A stretch of DNA of 32,964 nt, from contig CAJUSQ010000009.1 in NCBI GenBank assembly GCA_910588885.1, positions 13,018 to 45,981 of the forward strand. Reading direction: 5' to 3'. The notes under the pieces were generated by a model. That model did no database searches. It was not told the DNA's origin and saw only the letters and a list, made by a program, of their open reading frames with translations. The DNA is from an uncultured Lachnospiraceae bacterium (GTDB taxonomy: Bacteria; Bacillota; Clostridia; Lachnospirales; Lachnospiraceae). Position 1 is the first letter of the stretch. Each line of letters opens with the position of its first letter. Below are positions 1 through 7,243 of the stretch, piece by piece. A program made the position numbers and the translations under genes.

Positions 1-53
1 GATTTAGGCTATAATTTTTCTGTAAGTTAATGTGTTTGGTCATACATTAATTT

Positions 54-201
54 TGCACCAACTGACGGATTCTTTCGAGGTCTGGCAGTTATTTTTTAAG
101 CGTCCAGCTAAGAAATGTCAATAAGTAAAATGAAATATAAATTGGTAATCAAGTTGCATGACTTAGACATCCGGCGGCTACGAATATGCACCAACTGACG
201 G
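54..201. repeat. Pair of 15-bp direct repeats upstream of the NlpC/P60 gene
   Basis: TGCACCAACTGACGG occurs identically at 54-68 and 187-201, 133 bp start to start, within a non-coding stretch at 1-532. The rest of this stretch holds the two tandem promoters and no convincing gene. A possible 31-codon ORF at 445-540 has only a weak ribosome site. The repeats may be sites for an unidentified regulator or traces of a duplication. Confidence 0.6.
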
Positions 202-307
202 GTGTATCTCTTTATTGCTTTTTATGGCAGCTTACATCAGTCCATCGAGTCAAAACATCAAATGGGAACTTTGTTTAGAAAAATGCTGTAATTTTTTACA
301 ATTTCAA

Positions 308-336
308 TTGACATTCCACAATTATTCGATTATAAT
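308..336 (+). promoter_or_regulatory. Consensus sigma-A promoter P1 with overlapping inverted repeat
   Basis: A perfect -35 hexamer TTGACA (308-313), a 17-base spacer and a perfect -10 hexamer TATAAT (331-336) precede the NlpC/P60 gene. The -10 element lies inside an inverted repeat, arms ACAATTATT (318-326) and AATAATTGT (334-342). This suggests, by inference only, an operator for a dimeric repressor. It is the upstream one of two tandem promoters. Confidence 0.75.
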
Positions 337-387
337 AATTGTAAATAAATATATTATAAAAAATAAAAAGTGCTAATTCGAATTTTT

Positions 388-416
388 TTGACAAACTATA
401 GTTTGTCAATTAGTAT
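388..416 (+). promoter_or_regulatory. Promoter P2 overlapping a perfect 22-bp palindrome
   Basis: TTGACA (388-393), a 17-base spacer and TAGTAT (411-416) form a strong promoter. The -35 and spacer coincide with a perfect 22-bp palindrome at 388-409, with half-site TTGACAAACTA and its reverse complement TAGTTTGTCAA. A palindrome covering the -35 and spacer is the usual geometry of a repressor operator. BlaI/MecI-type proteins encoded in this window are possible ligands, but that assignment is inference. Confidence 0.75.
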
Positions 417-532
417 CAAAATTTTTCTAGGATTGCATTGTTTTATGAAAGAAGGTGGAAAAGATGCGTTAAACAGTTCCAATCCCACACCTATTAAAAT
501 TGGCAATTCTTACCAAAGAAAAGGATGCACGT

Positions 533-1532
533 ATGATTAAGAAAAAAATTAATCGCAACACTATTAACCGCCACTAGCATAATCGGAATGTCCATTCCTG
601 TACAGGCAGCTCCCGAAGCAACCATCCCTACTTCTGAAATTGAAGCGGAAGAAGACGCTGCAAATGATGAAGCAGAATGGTATATTATTTCCGTTCCAAC
701 CGACAGTAACGATATGGAGGATGCAATTGTAATTCCAGTGAGCGAAGAAGGGCTTCAGGCCAGCTTAGATATCGCAAACACTTCCCTGGCCACCGCATCA
801 GTTAGCGAAGGGGATGAGGGCATCAGCCTGCTGGCTCTTCAAAATGTCCCCGGAACATGGATTCAAGCTGCAGACGGCCGCTGGTGGTATCAGCATACAG
901 ACGGTGGGTACTCTACCAATGCCTGGGAACTGATCAACGGGAAATGGTATTATTTTGATGGGCAAGGCTGGATGCATACAGGATGGCTTTACTACTATGA
1001 CCATTGGTATTATTGTGACCCGGCTACCGGGGCAATGATGACTGGATGGTTTGCCGTAAATGGGGTTTCTTATTTCTGTAATTCTGACGGCTGGATGCTG
1101 ACAGGATGGATTAATGAAGGCGGCTGGTATTATTGCGATGAAACCAGCGGGGCCTGGGTAAACAATACAGGAACACAGATGATACAGGAAGCGTTAAAGT
1201 ATGTAGGAAATCGTTATCAATATGGAGGAAACAGCCTGACAAACGGTGTGGACTGCTCTGGATATACACAGCAAATTCATTATCTGTTTGGAATATCTAT
1301 CCCAAGAACTTCTGCTTCTCAATACACTGGCTCTCACAAAATATCCTCTCCTTTGCCAGGTGATTTAGCATTTTTTGGTAAGGGAAGCGTCTCCCATGTT
1401 GCATTTTATATGGGAAGATATTTAGACAGCGATAATTATCTTGTACACGCTTCGAGTTATCATAACGTAACCTGTGTAAGTCCATTATCTTATAGAACAG
1501 ATTTTGTTGGTTTTGGAACCTACTGGAGATAA
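533..1532 (+). CDS. Secreted NlpC/P60 endopeptidase with cell-wall-binding repeats, frameshifted in the signal peptide
   Basis: The C-terminal ~120 residues are an NlpC/P60 peptidoglycan endopeptidase domain, with Cys in DCSGY and His in SHVAFY and in LVHASS as the likely catalytic set. Upstream are 4-5 aromatic-rich repeats (GKWYYFDGQGWMHTGW and variants) typical of choline- or wall-binding modules. The open frame can only start at ATG 588, which has no ribosome site and begins inside a signal-peptide tail (MSIPVQAA). The ATG at 533 has a good site (AAAGGA) but runs into TAG after 14 codons. Removing one A from the A7 run at 542-548 joins the frames and gives MIKKKLIATLLTATSIIG before MSIPVQAA, a textbook signal peptide, for a 332-residue product. 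The gene is therefore a frameshifted pseudogene, a slippage-controlled gene, or carries a sequence error. The enzyme family assignment is secure; the expression state is not. Confidence 0.85.
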
Positions 1533-1604
1533 CTTTACAATCCTACACTTACTATAGAAAATTTACCATAATGTACGATATATTTTCAATCCCAAAACAA
1601 TGCT

Positions 1605-1633
1605 TAACTTAGAAAGTAATCACAACTAAGTTA
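1605..1633. repeat. Inverted repeat upstream of the first repeat protein
   Basis: Arms TAACTTAG (1605-1612) and CTAAGTTA (1626-1633) are separated by 13 bases. An alternative overlapping pairing, AAGTAA with TTACTT, is also possible. It sits about 40 bp before the start at 1672, so it may be an operator or a leader hairpin. No regulator can be assigned. Confidence 0.45.
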
Positions 1634-1671
1634 CTTATGAAATTCAATATAGTATTTAAGGAGATGTTTTT

Positions 1672-2490
1672 ATGAAAAAAAGAATGATTACACTCGCAGC
1701 ACTTTTCACCGCCGGCGTATTAACTGCTGTAACTCCAGTCCTGGCTGCGGAAAGCACTGCTGTTGGAAACGAATCCAATGCCAACGAAGAACTTGATGAG
1801 CGGTATCCACCCGGAACAGAAATATTTGCTGAATATCCTCTCTGGATGGAATTAAACGGTGAGAAATACCTCTATCTCGGCTTTCGCGTATTAGAGGATT
1901 ATTCCGAGGAAGGTATTTACTGTCCCAATGCATGGGCAAAAGATACCCTTAATTACCGCACATACTGGTTTTACTCCGATGAAAATGGAAAACGAATGAA
2001 AAACAGCTGGGTTTTCTACAACAATCAATGGTACTATCTCCTGGAAGAGGGACAGATGGCTACCGGATGGGCTTTCGTCAACAACAAATGGTACTATTTC
2101 AATGAAAACGGCGATATGGCTACTGGGTGGAAGTTTGTCAATGACAAATGGTACTATCTCAACGAAAACGGCGATATGGCCACCGGATGGAAATTTGTCA
2201 ATGGCAGCTGGTATTATCTCAACGAAAACGGCGACATGGCTACCGGATGGATTTTCGTCAACGGCAAATGGTATTTCTTAAATGAAAACGGTGATATGGC
2301 CACCGGATGGATTCTCCTGGACGGAACCTGGTATTATCTCAATGAAAACGGTGATATGGCCACCGGATGGATTTTCTTAGACGGTGACTGGTATTATCTG
2401 AAAAACAGCGGTGCTATGGCCTGCCGGGAAACTTTACGGATTGACGGAACCAGGTACTCCTTCAACCGTTCCGGAGTTTGGTATAAATAA
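1672..2490 (+). CDS. Secreted cell-wall-binding repeat protein (paralogue 1 of 3)
   Basis: This 272-residue protein has a signal peptide (MKKRMITLAALFTAGVL, cleavage likely after VLAAE), a family-specific N-terminal segment of about 80 residues (YPPGTEIFAEYPLWM..., YWFYSDENGKRMKN), and a run of 20-residue repeats of the type MATGWxFVNxKWYYLNENGD: six core copies plus a divergent unit at each end. The repeats resemble Cell_wall_binding_1/choline-binding modules that attach proteins to teichoic acid or polysaccharide. No catalytic domain is visible, so an adhesin, structural or decoy role is only a guess. The start is supported by AAGGAG about 8 bases upstream. An A7 run directly follows the ATG. 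It is followed by a stem-loop terminator. Confidence 0.88.
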   Translation: MKKRMITLAALFTAGVLTAVTPVLAAESTAVGNESNANEELDERYPPGTEIFAEYPLWMELNGEKYLYLGFRVLEDYSEEGIYCPNAWAKDTLNYRTYWFYSDENGKRMKNSWVFYNNQWYYLLEEGQMATGWAFVNNKWYYFNENGDMATGWKFVNDKWYYLNENGDMATGWKFVNGSWYYLNENGDMATGWIFVNGKWYFLNENGDMATGWILLDGTWYYLNENGDMATGWIFLDGDWYYLKNSGAMACRETLRIDGTRYSFNRSGVWYK

Positions 2491-2530
2491 TAGCCCTACC
2501 TATATCTCAAATATATGTTCTCCTTTTATC

Positions 2531-2570
2531 AGCAGCTTCCTTTCTGTTGGGAAGCTGCTGTTCTTTCTCC
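2531..2570 (+). terminator. Rho-independent terminator after paralogue 1
   Basis: Ten-base-pair stem AGCAGCTTCC (2531-2540) with GGAAGCTGCT (2550-2559) and a 9-base loop, followed by a T-rich GTTCTTTCTCC. Related stem-loops follow the other two paralogues, so the terminator appears to have been duplicated with the gene. Confidence 0.7.
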
Positions 2571-2757
2571 TGCCAAATGTTACAGTATATGGAAAAATAT
2601 CCGAAATATTTCTGCAATATATTTCATTTTCCCCTTTTTTCTGAAATAATAATATAACAATTTTTAACAGAATTGTAATTGCATTTCACATTTTTTCGGC
2701 GTATACTGACGGTACAAACAAAAGAGATCCATAAACCTTATGGAAGGGAGCGATTTT

Positions 2758-3588
2758 ATGAAGAAAAGAATGGTCACACTTGCCGCACTTTTCACTGCCG
2801 GCGTATTATCCGCTGTAACCCCGGTTCTGGCTGCGGAAGGCACGGATACCAACAATCAAACTCGTGCAACCGAAGAAGCTGAAGAAATTATTGATCCGCC
2901 TCTGACAGAATGGATTGGCGAAAAACCCAGGTGGGAAGTAATAGACGGGGAAAAATATCTTTATCTCGGCTATCGGACTTTAGAGGATGGTACATTTCAA
3001 GATATTTTCTGCCCTAATACCTGGTGCCAGGAAATGTTAGTTGAGGAAGGGCACCGCGTCTTCTGGTTCTACTCCGATGAAAACGGAAAACGCTTGAAAA
3101 ACAGCTGGGTTTTCTACAACAACCAGTGGTACCGTCTTTTAGAAGACGGACGAATGGCTACCGGATGGGCGTTCGTTAACAACAACTGGTACTATCTCAA
3201 TGAAAACGGTGCTATGGCCACCGGATGGAAGTCTGTCAACAAAAAATGGTATTATCTCAACGAAAACGGCGACATGGCCACCGGATGGAAATTTGTCAAT
3301 GGCAAGTGGTATTTCTTAAATGAAAACGGCGACATGGCTACCGGGTGGATTTTCGTCAACAGCAAATGGTATTATCTCAATGAAAACGGCGATATGGCTA
3401 CCGGGTGGAAATACCTGGATGACAAATGGTATTATCTCAATGAAAACGGCGATATGGCCACCGGATGGATTTTCTTAGACGGTGACTGGTATTATCTGAA
3501 AGACAGCGGCGCTATGGCCTGTCGGGAGACCTTACGGATTGACGGAACCAGGTACTCCTTCAACCGTTCCGGGGTTTGGTATAAATAA
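2758..3588 (+). CDS. Secreted cell-wall-binding repeat protein (paralogue 2 of 3)
   Basis: This 276-residue paralogue of the preceding gene has the same signal peptide type (MKKRMVTLAALFTAGVL), a diverged N-terminal segment (DPPLTEWIGEKPRWEVIDGEK), six MATGW core repeats and the conserved ending MACRETLRIDGTRYSFNRSG. An in-frame ATG lies 18 bases upstream, but the start at 2758 is preferred because AAGGGAG precedes it at good spacing and the signal peptide begins there. The codons after ATG are AAG AAA AGA, so it lacks the A7 run of its neighbours. A leader of about 60 bp (ending CTTATGG-AGGGAGCGATTTT) is shared with paralogue 3, which points to a recent tandem duplication. Confidence 0.88.
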   Translation: MKKRMVTLAALFTAGVLSAVTPVLAAEGTDTNNQTRATEEAEEIIDPPLTEWIGEKPRWEVIDGEKYLYLGYRTLEDGTFQDIFCPNTWCQEMLVEEGHRVFWFYSDENGKRLKNSWVFYNNQWYRLLEDGRMATGWAFVNNNWYYLNENGAMATGWKSVNKKWYYLNENGDMATGWKFVNGKWYFLNENGDMATGWIFVNSKWYYLNENGDMATGWKYLDDKWYYLNENGDMATGWIFLDGDWYYLKDSGAMACRETLRIDGTRYSFNRSGVWYK

Positions 3589-3627
3589 TAGCCTTACGTA
3601 TACTTTAAATATATGTTCTCCTTTTAT

Positions 3628-3656
3628 CCCAGCTTCCCTTTTGTTGGGAAGCTGGG
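3628..3656 (+). repeat. Stem-loop after paralogue 2, terminator-like without a T run
   Basis: CCCAGCTTCCC (3628-3638) pairs over 11 bp with GGGAAGCTGGG (3646-3656). It is homologous to the terminators after the sister genes but is followed by CGTATCC rather than Ts. Read-through into paralogue 3 is therefore plausible. Confidence 0.6.
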
Positions 3657-3714
3657 CGTATCCTAACTGTACAAGCATGAGAGATCCTTAAACCTTATGG
3701 GAGGGAGCGATTTT

Positions 3715-4416
3715 ATGAAAAAAAGAATGATTACACTCGCAGCACTTTTCACTGCCGGCGTACTTTTCGCTGTAACCCCGGTTCTGGCTGCGGAAGGCAC
3801 GGATGCGGGGAGCAATTCCACTGCCACTGGCGAACGTCTTGATGATTGGGAGCCACCAGGAACAGAAATATTCGCCGAATATCCCCTCTGGATGGAAATA
3901 AACGGTGAAAAATACTTGTATATCGGTTATCGTGTGCTGGAGGATTACTCCGCAGAAGACATCCTATGCCCCAATACCTGGGCAAAAGATACCTTAAATC
4001 ACCGCACATACTGGTTCTACTCCGACGAAAACGGAAAACGGTTGAAAAACTGCTGGGTTTTCTACAACAATCAATGGTATTATCTGCTGGAAGAGGGGCA
4101 GATGGCTACCGGATGGGCTTTCGTCAGCAATCATTGGTACTACTTTAATGAAAACGGCGATATGGCCACCGGGTGGATTTTCGTCAACGGCAAATGGTAT
4201 TATCTCAACGAAAACGGCGATATGGCTACCGGGTGGCAATACCTGGATGGCAAGTGGTATTATCTCAATGGAAACGGTGACATGGCTACCGGGTGGATTC
4301 TTTTAGACGGTGACTGGTATTATCTGAAAGACAGCGGCGCTATGGCCTGTCGGGAGACCTTGCGGATTGACGGAACCAGATATTCTTTTGACAGATCCGG
4401 CATATGGTATCAATAA
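3715..4416 (+). CDS. Secreted cell-wall-binding repeat protein (paralogue 3 of 3)
   Basis: This 233-residue paralogue is shorter because it carries four MATGW core repeats instead of six. The signal peptide (MKKRMITLAALFTAGVLF) and N-terminal segment (EPPGTEIFAEYPLWMEINGEK) are closest to paralogue 1, while its leader is closest to paralogue 2, suggesting a mosaic or recombined array. The start at 3715 is chosen over an in-frame ATG at 3697 because GGGAGG lies just upstream and the signal peptide begins there. An A7 run follows the ATG, as in paralogue 1. It ends in the conserved MACRETLRIDGTRYSFDRSG segment. A wall-associated location is inferred; function is unknown. Confidence 0.87.
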   Translation: MKKRMITLAALFTAGVLFAVTPVLAAEGTDAGSNSTATGERLDDWEPPGTEIFAEYPLWMEINGEKYLYIGYRVLEDYSAEDILCPNTWAKDTLNHRTYWFYSDENGKRLKNCWVFYNNQWYYLLEEGQMATGWAFVSNHWYYFNENGDMATGWIFVNGKWYYLNENGDMATGWQYLDGKWYYLNGNGDMATGWILLDGDWYYLKDSGAMACRETLRIDGTRYSFDRSGIWYQ

Positions 4417-4456
4417 AAGTTCTATCCGATTTCAGAACATATGTTCTTATTCATTG

Positions 4457-4493
4457 GCAGCTTCCTTTTTCTGGGAAGCTGCTTTTTTCTTTC
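4457..4493 (+). terminator. Rho-independent terminator after paralogue 3
   Basis: Stem GCAGCTTCC (4457-4465) with GGAAGCTGC (4474-4482), 8-base loop, then six Ts (4483-4488). It closes the repeat-protein array. Confidence 0.82.
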
Positions 4494-4602
4494 CCTTTTA
4501 TTGATGATCCGGCCATTCATGAGCTTTTGATATATTCCAAAACACGCTTTATTTTAAGATCGAATTCTATGCCAAACGATAAAATGCGGATGCGGCACAG
4601 CC

Positions 4603-4650
4603 ATGTACGCAAAAAAGGGGTGGTATTTCTTAAATGAAAAACAGGTTTAG
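4603..4650 (+). pseudogene. Remnant of a cell-wall-binding repeat
   Basis: The 20 bases at 4621-4640 (TGGTATTTCTTAAATGAAAA) are identical to segments inside the repeats of paralogues 1 and 2 and read WYFLNE in the same frame. The frame then ends at TAG (4648-4650). Only a 15-codon ORF from ATG 4603 contains it. This is most simply a decayed scrap of a further repeat protein or a recombination footprint. The rest of 4417-5011 holds the terminator and a palindrome but no recognisable gene. Confidence 0.5.
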
Positions 4651-4821
4651 GGGATTACATGACAGACAAAAGATATGATTATTTTACAAAAAACTGTATT
4701 TTTGAATGATCAAGTAGTATACTGTATCTGAAACCTGAAAATGACGGCTTTCCTTCCTACAGAATTGACGCCCAATTCCTCCGTATTCCCTTTTTGATTG
4801 CTGAGTTAAAATCACATCACG

Positions 4822-4841
4822 TAGAATAATTAATTATTCTA
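4822..4841. promoter_or_regulatory. 20-bp palindrome upstream of the BlaI-like gene
   Basis: TAGAATAATTAATTATTCTA is a perfect palindrome about 170 bp before the repressor start. BlaI/MecI-family repressors usually autoregulate through palindromes at their own promoter, so this is a candidate operator. The very AT-rich sequence could also be chance. No clear promoter hexamers were found around it. Confidence 0.4.
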
Positions 4842-5011
4842 TTCGCAAATTACTATCCTATCTATGATATTACCTATTTTTTATAAGAAAGTCATTGATT
4901 ACCTGGAGCATCAGTGCTATAATGACATTGAGTGGGAAGCATGTGCAAGAAAATGAGAAAAAGAATAACATAATACTTTTCAAGGATTTGAAAAGGAGAA
5001 AGGAGGAGGAA

Positions 5012-5437
5012 ATGCCAAAGAAAGAAAACAGCAGAGGCAGAAAGAAGAAGCCGGAACTGGCTCTTACAAACCGTGAAATGGATATCCTGTCCATTCTCTG
5101 GAGTTCTGAAAAGCCGCTGACCGTAGCTGAAATTGTAGATGCCAGCAATGGGACGCTGAAGGCCAACACCGTTCAGGCTGTAGTGAAGCTGCTTTTGAAT
5201 CGGAATCTGGTTGAGGTCTGCGACATTGTATACAGCGGAACCGTCCTTTGCCGGAATTATCGGCCGACCAAGGATTCCCGGCAGGTGGCAGCAGGAAATA
5301 CGTCCATCGAATTTCAGCGGTTTCAGTCTAATATTACTACATCGCCCCTTTTGGCTTCCCTGCTTGGGAACACCCAAAAGAAGAACCTTAAGGACAGCGA
5401 TTTGACCGTATTATACGATTTTTTGGATGATTTTTAA
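5012..5437 (+). CDS. BlaI/MecI/CopY-family transcriptional repressor
   Basis: This 141-residue protein has the winged-helix pattern of BlaI/MecI: LTNREMDILSILWSSEKPLT, then EIVDAS, TVQAVVKLLL and a wing around VYSGTVLCRNY. Such proteins bind DNA as dimers and are inactivated by proteolysis when a partner M56 protease senses a signal. The next gene encodes such a protease, supporting a sensor-repressor pair. The N-terminus is basic (PKKENSRGRKKK). The start at 5012 is chosen over an upstream in-frame ATG at 4895 because AGGAGGAGGA lies immediately before it. A close relative is encoded at 14399-14881 with the same unusual DIVYSGTVLCR signature. Confidence 0.88.
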   Translation: MPKKENSRGRKKKPELALTNREMDILSILWSSEKPLTVAEIVDASNGTLKANTVQAVVKLLLNRNLVEVCDIVYSGTVLCRNYRPTKDSRQVAAGNTSIEFQRFQSNITTSPLLASLLGNTQKKNLKDSDLTVLYDFLDDF

Positions 5438-5497
5438 GCCCACTTTACCCGAATTACAAAAGATAAAAATGAAACATGCAAGAAGAGGAAACCTGCC

Positions 5498-6706
5498 ATG
5501 CTCATCCATTTTTCATTATCTACGTTATTAATGTCTTTTCTATTCAGCAATCTATTACTGCTGTTGTTATGGTTTATTATAAACCGCTCCGGAATCGTTT
5601 CGGATGTAGGCTATCGGCTGCTTTGGGGATATCTGACGCTGATCTTATTACGGTTTTTATTTCCTTTTGAGATTATATACAGCAAAAGTATTCCTTTGCC
5701 GGAATTCTTCTCCCGCAGCCTGATCTTTCTCAAGAAGACCTATTCCTTTTGGGGCATTGAGCTGTCCGTTTGGAAGATTTTTTTGATTTTATGGCTTCTG
5801 GGAAGTATTGTTATGGCCGTCCGAAAATGGATTCAATTCCACTGCTACCGGAGGTATGTTTTCAGCCGAAGTCAGAACATCACCAAGAGACAGCCCATCG
5901 ACGAAACGCTTCAGTACATTTGCAATTCCCGTGGGAAGAAAAACCGTTTCTGGGTGCTGCAGATCCCGGACAATATTTCACCCTGTATTTTTGGGTTTAT
6001 CCGTCCCTGCATTCTGCTGCCGGATTATCTGTCCTTTGATGGTGGATCGGATTCACCGGGACAATCCGGGCTGAGCCATGCAGAGCTTTACTATATCCTC
6101 TGCCATGAAACCTCCCACTATTTCCGGCATGATTTATGGAAAAAGCTGTTTGCCGAAATTTTATGCGTGATATACTGGTGGAATCCAATTGCCCTGCTTC
6201 TTCGGAACCAGGTAGATGCAATACTGGATATTCAGATCGACCTGCACATTGTGGGCGGTTCCGACCACCAGCAGAAGCTGGATTATATGGCATGCCTGAC
6301 TAAGGTAATAGAACTGATGTTGAAAAGAGCACAGGATCAGAGCAATCATTGGGCCATATCCTTTTGCAGAGGAGAGCCGACCCTGCTGCATCAAAGATTT
6401 GAAATGATTGCCAAGGATGGAAAACGTCAGAAATCAAATCGCGGCCGGCAATTCTTATTTACTGCTTTAATGGTAGGAATTTATTTGTTTTCCATGGTGT
6501 TTATATTTGAACCACATTACATAGACAATAACAATGCGGAAGATTCATTTCAGATTACCCAGGAAAATGCTTACCTGATTATTAATCCAGCAGGAGGGTA
6601 TGACTTATATGTCAATCACGCATATATGGAGACACTATATGAACTTGACGATTCGCTTTTGGATCTAAAAATATATAAATCACAGGAGGAAGTTACACAT
6701 GAGTAA
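5498..6706 (+). CDS. M56-family (BlaR1/MecR1-like) membrane zinc metallopeptidase
   Basis: This 402-residue membrane protein has hydrophobic segments near residues 8-28, 38-58, 93-108 and 319-337. The zinc motif HETSH is at residues 203-207 (LCHETSHYFRHD) and the WWNP motif typical of M56 peptidases follows at 227-230. The position where M56 members usually carry the third ligand (D-x-E-x-x-C-D) reads ILDIQID, an apparent Glu-to-Asp change. In BlaR1 a C-terminal penicillin-binding sensor follows the last membrane segment. Here only about 65 extracytoplasmic residues remain (EDSFQITQENAYLIINPAGG...), so beta-lactam sensing by the known mechanism is unlikely. It lies 60 bp after the repressor and overlaps the next ORF by 8 bases. 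Inferred role: transduce an envelope signal by cleaving or inactivating the upstream repressor. Confidence 0.88.
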   Translation: MLIHFSLSTLLMSFLFSNLLLLLLWFIINRSGIVSDVGYRLLWGYLTLILLRFLFPFEIIYSKSIPLPEFFSRSLIFLKKTYSFWGIELSVWKIFLILWLLGSIVMAVRKWIQFHCYRRYVFSRSQNITKRQPIDETLQYICNSRGKKNRFWVLQIPDNISPCIFGFIRPCILLPDYLSFDGGSDSPGQSGLSHAELYYILCHETSHYFRHDLWKKLFAEILCVIYWWNPIALLLRNQVDAILDIQIDLHIVGGSDHQQKLDYMACLTKVIELMLKRAQDQSNHWAISFCRGEPTLLHQRFEMIAKDGKRQKSNRGRQFLFTALMVGIYLFSMVFIFEPHYIDNNNAEDSFQITQENAYLIINPAGGYDLYVNHAYMETLYELDDSLLDLKIYKSQEEVTHE

Positions 6707-6944
6707 ACGATTAAAATTTTTATTGCCTTTATGCTGCTTTGGAATGCTTTTCTTATCCGCCCCTGCAGGGCTGTTAGGAGATGTGCCCAGCACCGTACAG
6801 GCTGCTGAAGCAGACGAATACGGCATCTCTCCTTTCATGGATAGAATTGACTGGCGCTATAAAATGATAGACGGGAAATTACACAAACGTTTATTTAACT
6901 ATTCTATGAACGAATGGATCGGTGACTGGATTCCAGTAGGTTAA
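6699..6944 (+). CDS. Small exported protein of unknown function, coupled to the M56 peptidase
   Basis: This 81-residue protein begins with a signal peptide (MSKRLKFLLPLCCFGMLFLS, likely cleavage near VQAAEA) and leaves a mature part of about 45 residues rich in aromatic and charged residues (DRIDWRYKMIDGKLHKRLFN, EWIGDWIPVG). Its ATG overlaps the end of the M56 gene in ATGAGTAA, so translational coupling is likely, and AGGAGG lies at good spacing upstream. I do not recognise the family. The stop-coupled position suggests that the product works with the M56 sensor, for example as ligand, cofactor or output, but this is inference. A lipoprotein is unlikely because no clear lipobox ends the signal peptide. 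Confidence 0.75.
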   Translation: MSKRLKFLLPLCCFGMLFLSAPAGLLGDVPSTVQAAEADEYGISPFMDRIDWRYKMIDGKLHKRLFNYSMNEWIGDWIPVG

Positions 6945-7033
6945 TCAAAAAAAGCACTTACAAATTATATATATCTTTTCAGAGGTACCAAAATGGGGAA
7001 GATCCCGCATTATAGATGTATAGATGCAAAAAC

Positions 7034-7075
7034 GAGAAACGTCCAATTCTTTATCAAAAGAGTTGGACGTTTCTC
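7034..7075 (-). terminator. Long hairpin, likely terminator of the tex-UDG unit
   Basis: GAGAAACGTCCAATTCTTT (7034-7052) pairs with AAAGAGTTGGACGTTTCTC (7057-7075) with one G.T pair and a 4-base loop. On the minus strand the stem is followed by C and then five Ts, matching termination of transcription arriving from the glycosylase. On the + strand there is no T run. The rest of 6945-7243 shows no supported gene. Confidence 0.7.
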
Positions 7076-7243
7076 ATTGAAACTTGCTTCGGAAAAGCCA
7101 TCTTTTTATTTGTTCGCGTTAATAATTACAGTTCCCTTATGTTTTCCCGGATCAGCTGCTTTACGCAGGACGGAGCGGTTGTTTTGAACAACGCCACACA
7201 CACAGGCGATCTGCAATATTGCAGGACTGCGAAATATTTTAAA

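Noticed and set aside
445..540. 31-codon ORF overlapping the 533 start, and a two-codon ORF ATG CGT TAA at 464 behind a good ribosome site
   Set aside because: Composition is uninformative and the longer ORF has a weak ribosome site. A leader-peptide role is possible but unsupported.
4434..4447. Perfect palindrome AGAACATATGTTCT, resembling a LexA box, after paralogue 3
   Set aside because: The matching 3' regions of paralogues 1 and 2 have only ATATATGTTCTCC, and the site lies between a stop codon and a terminator, so a regulatory role is unlikely.
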